A stretch of DNA of 64,000 nucleotides from Capnocytophaga bilenii (GTDB lineage: Bacteria; Bacteroidota; Bacteroidia; Flavobacteriales; Flavobacteriaceae): NCBI RefSeq assembly GCF_017565765.1, contig NZ_JAGDYP010000003.1, positions 248,001-312,000 of the forward strand, read 5' to 3'. Positions 58,618-64,000 of this stretch are shown here, one piece after another. The notes beneath the pieces are model-generated. The model did not search any database, was not told the origin of the DNA, and saw nothing but the letters and a program-made list of their open reading frames with translations. Each line of letters opens with the position of its first letter. Position 1 is the stretch's first letter. The position numbers were made by a program, and so were the translations under genes.

Positions 58618-60231
58618 CTAAAATAACAGTGGTATAACAAATAGCGCTACAATAGCCGCTATAATACCATATACAAACATTGGCACGGCAGTAGTCTTGA
58701 TAATCTTTCCTTCAGCCTTATCAATTCCCAATACCGAGCATACTGCGATAATATTATTGATACAAACCATATTACCCATAGCACCCCCTACCGATTGAAG
58801 AGCCAAAATAAGCGGTACCGATAAGCCCGAAGCCATTGCTACCGAGTATTGTACCCCACCAAAGGTAAGGTTCGATACCGTATTAGATCCCGAGAAAAAC
58901 GCTCCTATAGCCCCTAAATACGAAGCAAATACCGTCCAATATTCACCAGTAGCATTTGCCAATCCGTGTCCGATAATCTGTACCATCGAGTTTTCGCCTC
59001 CTATAAGCATCACATTCACCATTATTAAGGCACCCACCAAAGCCAAAAACGGCTTTTGTACCTGTTTAAAAGTAGCCGAAAACAAACTACTCGATTGTTT
59101 AAATGACAGTGAAAAAACAGGAATAGCAATAAGCACTGTAATTACAAAAGGAATCAAAGCAGGCACGTATAGCAACTTGTAGCTCGCACTTTCAGTAGTC
59201 GTAAAAATATCACTAAGCGAGAAGATAAGTCCCTTGCTTAGGTGAAAATTACCCAAGTCGCCAAGGTTCAGGCTGAAAAGCTCCGATGAATCATTAAGCA
59301 TCGCTTTAAAAGGCAATTGTTTAATACGAGTGATAGCCAGCATAAGAATGAGCGAAGCCGTAGGGAAAAGAGCTTTTAGCAATAGCGGTGTGCTCACTTT
59401 CTCGTGATGCATACTGCCTTCGTGAGTTTCGGTATTCTTCGATAAGCCAATACCAGCACTTGCCAAACCTACCGAGATAAACAACCCTATAGCACCTCCC
59501 ACCAAAGAAGGAAACTCGTAGTTAAACCACGCTATAGCCACATAAGGAACGGTACAAGATAGAATACTAAGGATTATAAAAAGAAGATTTTGGCGTATTT
59601 GTTTCCAGCTTACAATTACTTTGAGTGCCAAAATAGGCACTACAAACGCCGCTATAAAGTGAATAACAGCCGTAATCTGTCCTATTTCAGAAAGTTGTGT
59701 ATCGTTGATGTCTCCTTTGTTGATAAGCGTCCCAAAACCAAACCAAGTAGGAGTACCTACGGCTCCAAATGATACGGGTACCGAGTTCATTATCAAAGCA
59801 AGTATCGCAACCTGCAATGGGCGAAACCCTAACCCTACCAATAAAGGTGCTGCAATAGCAGCAGGAGTACCAAAACCACTCGCTCCTTCAATCATAAAAG
59901 CAAATGCCCAGCCTATGATCATCAGTTGGGCTACTGGGTTCGGACTGATATTACCCAGCCAACGGCGCATCACATCCATAGCCCCCGACATTTCCATCAT
60001 TCGGTTGAATAAAACGGCACCAAAAATTACGGTGATAGGAGTCATTACTGATATTAATGCCGAAACAACATTTGCATTTAGCGTCAATAAATCACCATTA
60101 AAATAAAAATACTGAATAGCATAAACCAATGCTGCTATAAGTGGTAATGCTATATATGAAGGCAAGGCGTTGCGCTTTACCATCAAATAAATAAGAAGTA
60201 CAATAGGTAGTACACTAAGAATTAAAGCCAT
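58618..60231 (-). CDS. lctP: L-lactate permease
   Basis: This 537-residue transporter of the LctP/GlcA family takes up lactate or glycolate with protons. About 13-14 hydrophobic helices are visible. The family block I-E-G-A-S-G-F-G-T-P-A-A-I-A-A-P near 114-129 is diagnostic, and F-S-G-S-N-T-V-S-N near 442-450 is the second conserved stretch. No lactate dehydrogenase gene is adjacent. The promoter lies about 30 bp before the start. Confidence 0.92.
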   Translation of the reverse strand: MALILSVLPIVLLIYLMVKRNALPSYIALPLIAALVYAIQYFYFNGDLLTLNANVVSALISVMTPITVIFGAVLFNRMMEMSGAMDVMRRWLGNISPNPVAQLMIIGWAFAFMIEGASGFGTPAAIAAPLLVGLGFRPLQVAILALIMNSVPVSFGAVGTPTWFGFGTLINKGDINDTQLSEIGQITAVIHFIAAFVVPILALKVIVSWKQIRQNLLFIILSILSCTVPYVAIAWFNYEFPSLVGGAIGLFISVGLASAGIGLSKNTETHEGSMHHEKVSTPLLLKALFPTASLILMLAITRIKQLPFKAMLNDSSELFSLNLGDLGNFHLSKGLIFSLSDIFTTTESASYKLLYVPALIPFVITVLIAIPVFSLSFKQSSSLFSATFKQVQKPFLALVGALIMVNVMLIGGENSMVQIIGHGLANATGEYWTVFASYLGAIGAFFSGSNTVSNLTFGGVQYSVAMASGLSVPLILALQSVGGAMGNMVCINNIIAVCSVLGIDKAEGKIIKTTAVPMFVYGIIAAIVALFVIPLLF

Positions 60232-60262
60232 AGTACATTTTTAATTTTTTCTTTTCAGAGCG

Positions 60263-60270
60263 CAAAAATA
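60263..60270 (-). promoter_or_regulatory. -7 promoter element of the lactate permease gene
   Basis: The minus strand reads TATTTTTG, 31 bp before the start codon. Confidence 0.5.
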
Positions 60271-60328
60271 ATACTTTTTTAATAAAATGCAATCATAACG
60301 AAAGAAAAAATATCAAAAACAAAGAAGT

Positions 60329-61216
60329 TTATTTTTTCACCATCCTTGCTCCGAAGAAAAAGAGCAGGAGCACAACAATACCCATCATCCACCATAACAA
60401 TGTGTTAGCTTCTTTTTGGTCGTCATTGGGGGTACTTTTTTTATTACTATCAGGCTTTGTTTTTTGTGTTGAAGTAAGAGTGCCAAAACTTACGTTTGTA
60501 AGCTGTTTCGGAATATCTTTTGTAAAATAGGTGATATCATAAGTAGGTGCGTAATCATTAGCTTTGCCAAAAGCCAAGTAATAACGATACCCCTCGCCTG
60601 CAAAGCGTGCCGTAAAGGTATAAGGCAGAGCATACACCGCCACGCCCTTTATGGGCAACGGCTGGTTATCGGCGTTAGCAATCTCTATTTGTAGTGTTTT
60701 TACAATTTCGGGATTAAAATAAAGGGCATTAGAGGTTCTTGAGCTCAGTACTCCTGTGCCCAAAAGCTGATAATTATCAGCGAGGACTTTCATATAGCGG
60801 TAATAGTCGTAATTAGCTTCCACCGCAACCGATATTTTTGCCAAGCGCATTGCTTCAGGAAGCTGTATGCGCAATATCGTTCTTTTTAGAGTATCCTCAT
60901 TGCGCTCAAAATCTACTTCTTTTCTTACCGAAGTACTATCCACAAAGCCTGTCCGCTTATTGGTAAGGATATAATTGTTGCGGTCTACTATATAAGGTAT
61001 CTCAATAGTATCAACTGCCGATACCCCATAGATGCGCAAATCGTCATAGTCGCTTTTTAGCTTCCCAAAGACAGCTTCGGGCAGTACTACTTTGTGCCAC
61101 TGTTGGGCTCCTACGCCTGTTATTTCCTGCTGATAATCATAAGAAAAAAGCTGCCCGTAGGCAGTAGTGCCTACAAGCAGCCATAGTATGTACAATAATA
61201 ATTTCTTCAAATTCAT
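60329..61216 (-). CDS. DUF3999 family protein
   Basis: The 295-residue protein has a signal peptide ending near T-T-A-Y-G-Q at about 22 and one C-terminal transmembrane helix at about 272-291, followed by a basic tail. The part between is periplasmic and beta-rich. Its start F-S-Y-D-Y-Q-Q-E-I near 24-32 and the V-V-L-P-E-A-V-F segment near 43-50 match DUF3999. The function is unknown. It lies 18 bp downstream of the malic enzyme gene on the same strand, so the two may be co-transcribed. Confidence 0.7.
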   Translation of the reverse strand: MNLKKLLLYILWLLVGTTAYGQLFSYDYQQEITGVGAQQWHKVVLPEAVFGKLKSDYDDLRIYGVSAVDTIEIPYIVDRNNYILTNKRTGFVDSTSVRKEVDFERNEDTLKRTILRIQLPEAMRLAKISVAVEANYDYYRYMKVLADNYQLLGTGVLSSRTSNALYFNPEIVKTLQIEIANADNQPLPIKGVAVYALPYTFTARFAGEGYRYYLAFGKANDYAPTYDITYFTKDIPKQLTNVSFGTLTSTQKTKPDSNKKSTPNDDQKEANTLLWWMMGIVVLLLFFFGARMVKK

Positions 61217-61234
61217 CAGCGTTAAAGCTAAGGG

Positions 61235-63499
61235 TTATTTGTTTTGAGCATCAATTACCGCAAGAGTAGCAAGATTTACCATCTCTTCGGCGGTAGAACC
61301 CAGCGTACAGATATGTATCGATTTAGAAAGTCCCAATATCACAGGCCCTATAGTATCTAAGTGCTGTGTTTCTTTCACCACTTTATAGGTAATATTGGCA
61401 GCTTCCAAGTTCGGGAAGATAAGCACATTTGCCCCTTTGCCATTATTTAGCTTAGAGAAAGGATAATTTTTAGCCAATTTCTCAGGATTGATAGCAAAGT
61501 CAGCTTGTATTTCACCATCTACTACCAATTCAGGGTGGTTTTTATGCAAGTAAGCCACTGCTTCACGCACTTTTAGAGTACTTTCCGAAGTCGCCGAACC
61601 AAAATTAGAGTATGACAACATCGCTACCGAAGGCTCCTGACCAAATATCTGTACAGATTTTGCGGTAAGCAACGCAATATTAGCCAATTCAGTTGCCGAA
61701 GGATTGATGTTGATAGTCGCATCCGAAAGGAATAGAGGACCCTGTTTGGTGAGCATAATGCTCGCAGCCGCTATACGATTTACCCCTGCTTCTTTAGGGA
61801 TAATTTCTAGTACAGGCTTAATAGCGTTAGGGTAGGAGTGTGAATAACCTGTAATCATACCATCTGCCTGACCTGTATACACCAGCATCGTACCAAAATA
61901 ATTGCGTTCCAGCATCTGGTGTTCTGCCACTAATTCTGTGATACCTCTTCTTTCGCGCAGTTTTAAGTATTGCTGTGCAAAAGCATCACGGCGTTCTTTT
62001 TCGTCATCGCATTTAGGGTCTATAATCTCCACTTCGCCTGTAAAGCCTATTTCTTCTTTTAGAGCAGTAATTACATCTTTGCGCCCTAATAGTATAGGGA
62101 TAGCAATGCGGTCTTCGTACACTCGTTGCGCAGCTTTTAGCACTTCCAATTGGTCTGCTTCCGCAAAAACAATGCGCTTAGGATTGCGTTTAGCACGATC
62201 TTGCAACAAACGTATTTCTTTGCTGCCCACCCCTATGCGTTCCATAAGTTCCACTTTGTAGGCTTCCCAGTCTGTAATAGGTTTTTGGGCTACGCCTGTA
62301 GCGATAGCCGCTTGGGCTATTGCAGGGGGTACTTCGTGTATAAGGCGAGGGTCAAAAGGTTTAGGGATAATGTAGTTTTTGCCAAATACGAGGTTTTCAC
62401 CCCCGTATACTAAGCTCACTTGCTGTGGCACAGGCTTTTTAGCGAGTTCCGCAATAGCTCGTACGGCAGCCAACTTCATCTCCTCGTTTATTTTCGTAGC
62501 ACGCACATCTAATGCCCCACGGAATATATACGGAAATCCTAATACATTATTCACCTGATTAGGATAATCCGAACGACCTGTAGCCATAATGATATCCTCA
62601 CGGGTGTTTATTGCTAGGTTGTAATCTATTTCTGGGGTAGGGTTTGCCATTGCAAATACAATAGCATCTTTAGCCATCGAAAGCAACATTGCAGGGGTAA
62701 GCACATCACCTTTTGATAAGCCGATGAATACATCAGCCCCTTTCACAGCCTCTTCCAGAGTATGTACATCGCGGTCTGTCGCAAATTCAGCTTTTTGGGC
62801 AGTGAGGTTTGCCGCATCTTTCCTGATGACCCCTTTGCTGTCGCACATCACAATATTGCGAGGGTCAGCACCCAAAGCCACGTACAAGCGCGTGCAAGAG
62901 ATAGCCGCAGCACCCGCACCATTCACCACAATGCTCACCTTGCTAATATCTTTACCCACAATCTCCAGCGCATTAATAAGCGCAGCTGCCGATATGATAG
63001 CCGTACCGTGTTGGTCATCGTGCATCACAGGTATATCAAGTTCCTCTTTCAGGCGGCGTTCAATCTCAAAAGCCTCAGGAGCTTTAATATCCTCAAGGTT
63101 TATCCCCCCAAACGTAGGTGCAATAGCCTTTACCGTGTCTATAAATTTGTCTACATCGGTAGCATCTACTTCTATATCAAATACATCAATACCTGCAAAT
63201 ATTTTAAATAGCAATCCCTTGCCCTCCATTACAGGTTTTGAAGCGTCAGCCCCTATGTCGCCAAGCCCCAATACAGCAGTACCGTTAGAGATTACTGCCA
63301 CCAAGTTACTTTTAGCGGTATATTTGTAAGCGTTGCTCTTATCAGCTGCTATGGCAAGGCAAGGCTCTGCCACACCAGGCGAGTATGCCAATGCCAAATC
63401 GTGTTGAGTTGCGTGTTTTTTAGTCGGTACAATGGCTATTTTACCAGGTTGTGGAAACTCGTGGTAATGTAAAGCCTCTTCTTTTTTGCGTGTATCCAT
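61235..63499 (-). CDS. maeB: NADP-dependent malic enzyme with phosphotransacetylase-like domain
   Basis: This enzyme decarboxylates malate to pyruvate. The malic enzyme part (about 1-420) has A-Y-S-P-G-V-A-E-P-C-L near 33-43, G-L-G-D-I-G-A-D-A near 76-84, H-D-D-Q-H-G-T-A near 160-167 and the NAD(P) motif V-V-N-G-A-G-A-A-A near 191-199. The C-terminal half (about 430-754) is a phosphotransacetylase-like domain that in MaeB binds acetyl-CoA as a regulator. Length (754) is normal for the fused form. Confidence 0.95.
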   Translation of the reverse strand: MDTRKKEEALHYHEFPQPGKIAIVPTKKHATQHDLALAYSPGVAEPCLAIAADKSNAYKYTAKSNLVAVISNGTAVLGLGDIGADASKPVMEGKGLLFKIFAGIDVFDIEVDATDVDKFIDTVKAIAPTFGGINLEDIKAPEAFEIERRLKEELDIPVMHDDQHGTAIISAAALINALEIVGKDISKVSIVVNGAGAAAISCTRLYVALGADPRNIVMCDSKGVIRKDAANLTAQKAEFATDRDVHTLEEAVKGADVFIGLSKGDVLTPAMLLSMAKDAIVFAMANPTPEIDYNLAINTREDIIMATGRSDYPNQVNNVLGFPYIFRGALDVRATKINEEMKLAAVRAIAELAKKPVPQQVSLVYGGENLVFGKNYIIPKPFDPRLIHEVPPAIAQAAIATGVAQKPITDWEAYKVELMERIGVGSKEIRLLQDRAKRNPKRIVFAEADQLEVLKAAQRVYEDRIAIPILLGRKDVITALKEEIGFTGEVEIIDPKCDDEKERRDAFAQQYLKLRERRGITELVAEHQMLERNYFGTMLVYTGQADGMITGYSHSYPNAIKPVLEIIPKEAGVNRIAAASIMLTKQGPLFLSDATININPSATELANIALLTAKSVQIFGQEPSVAMLSYSNFGSATSESTLKVREAVAYLHKNHPELVVDGEIQADFAINPEKLAKNYPFSKLNNGKGANVLIFPNLEAANITYKVVKETQHLDTIGPVILGLSKSIHICTLGSTAEEMVNLATLAVIDAQNK

Positions 63500-63537
63500 T
63501 TTTTTTCAAAAATTGGTTATAATAATTATTCAGGCGG

Positions 63538-63545
63538 CAAAGTTA
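63538..63545 (-). promoter_or_regulatory. -7 promoter element of maeB
   Basis: The minus strand reads TAACTTTG, 38 bp before the maeB start codon. Confidence 0.55.
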
Positions 63546-63558
63546 CGAAACTATTAAC

Positions 63559-63672
63559 AAATTCAAAATCCAGCCCCCATAATTCAAAATTCAGAACCCA
63601 TAATTCAAAATTCAAAATTCAAAATTCAGAATCCAGCCCCCATAATTCAAAATTCAAAATTCAGAATTCATA
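63559..63672. repeat. Long AATTC palindromic repeat cluster
   Basis: This is the largest cluster: about ten imperfect copies of CATAATTCAAAATTCAGAA in a row, linked by CCCC-containing spacers. It encodes the last residues (N-S-E-F) and the stop codon of the GH3-family gene on the minus strand. Confidence 0.85.
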
Positions 63673-64000
63673 ATTAATAATTCATCCAAGTATTCCCTGC
63701 TGTTAGATAAGCGTGGCACTTTGTTCTGTCCACCCAGTTTTCCTTTCTCTTTCAGCCATTTGTGAAACAGTTCAGGGCGCGCAATATGCACTTTTAGCAT
63801 ATTCAGCGTCATATTGTTATAACGCTTAGCCTCATAGTCCGAATTTAGCTTTTGTAGTTCGCTATCTAATAGCTCGGCAAACTTGTCGATGTCTTTCGGA
63901 GGCTTGCCAAACTCTATTAGCCACTCGTGTCCTCCTTTTTCTTTATCTTGCATAAAAATAGGTGCCACCGTATAGTCGCTAATACTACTTTGGGTAGCAG
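63654..64000 (-). CDS. GH3 auxin-responsive-promoter family protein, C-terminal end (partial)
   Basis: Only the last 115 or so codons are inside the window; the frame is open to the right edge. The segment G-G-H-E-W-L-I-E-F, then L-D-S-E-L-Q-K-L-N-S-D-Y-E-A-K-R and F-H-K-W-L-K-E-K-G-K-L-G-G-Q-N-K-V-P-R-L-S, is the usual C-terminus of bacterial GH3 acyl-acid-amido synthetase-like proteins, which have the acyl-adenylate fold. Bacterial substrates are mostly unknown. The final residues come from the AATTC repeat. Confidence 0.85.
   Translation of the reverse strand, partial: ATQSSISDYTVAPIFMQDKEKGGHEWLIEFGKPPKDIDKFAELLDSELQKLNSDYEAKRYNNMTLNMLKVHIARPELFHKWLKEKGKLGGQNKVPRLSNSREYLDELLIMNSEF

Noticed and set aside
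63559-63672. CRISPR array in the AATTC cluster or the 58-kb block
   Set aside because: Repeats are too short, imperfect and unevenly spaced, spacers are absent or repeated, and no cas gene is in the window.

Overview
The window reads as chromosome of a low-GC member of the Bacteroidota, order Flavobacteriales, most likely Capnocytophaga or a close relative. The signs are a complete gldKLMN gliding/type IX secretion operon, Bacteroidota-type promoters (TTTG, then TAnnTTTG about 19-20 bp downstream) in front of many genes, very few Shine-Dalgarno sequences, and typical flavobacterial families (DUF4271, DUF4296, a malic enzyme fused to a phosphotransacetylase-like domain, SusC-like TonB receptors). 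The genus is an inference. No rRNA, tRNA, CRISPR array or intact insertion sequence was seen.

Layout. 1-5.9 kb: tail of a prolyl oligopeptidase, gldKLMN, a small membrane protein and a MazG-like pyrophosphohydrolase. 5.9-24.8 kb: a long minus-strand block. recA is separate; the rest runs almost without gaps from an ATP-grasp gene (24.8 kb) down to lpxH (7.2 kb). Its first half is a sugar locus: ATP-grasp, HAD, NeuB, NeuC, formyltransferase, PIG-L deacetylase, CBS-nucleotidyltransferase, NeuA, class III aminotransferase, nitrilase, SDR, a putative sialyltransferase-like glycosyltransferase and an acyltransferase. Its second half is housekeeping: nadK, a DciA-like gene, an acetyltransferase, pyrC, two flavobacterial DUF genes, hemD and lpxH. 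24.9-28.4 kb: cysD, a DUF6934 gene with a small partner, a methyltransferase and a repeat-rich gap.

28.4-49.1 kb, plus strand: a CBS protein, PhoH and a large surface-polysaccharide locus (ugd, two epimerases, five glycosyltransferases, a Wzx-like flippase, a Wzy-like polymerase, CapA plus ATP-grasp, an acyltransferase remnant, gmd, fcl, a LegB-type dehydratase, a second DUF6934 pair and a LegC-family aminotransferase). The core at 33-43.5 kb is clearly more AT-rich than its surroundings. 49.1-64 kb: GH130 phosphorylase, pyruvate dehydrogenase E1 beta, a phosphopantetheinyl transferase, a TonB-dependent receptor, waaA, a DegT aminotransferase, a block of tandem palindromic repeats, lactate permease, a DUF3999 protein, malic enzyme and the end of a GH3-family gene.

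How it fits together. The most interesting system is a nonulosonic (sialic/legionaminic-type) acid pathway split over two strands: dehydratase and LegC-type aminotransferase at 46-49 kb, and epimerase, synthase, CMP-transferase and modifying enzymes at 13-25 kb. No LegH-type N-acetyltransferase is seen. A sugar formyltransferase and a PIG-L deacetylase sit in the pathway operon instead, which suggests an N-formylated nonulosonate. This would be joined to a capsule or O-antigen also containing fucose and a uronic acid. Dispersed palindromic repeats lie between transcription units, and one family supplies the stop codons of at least two genes.
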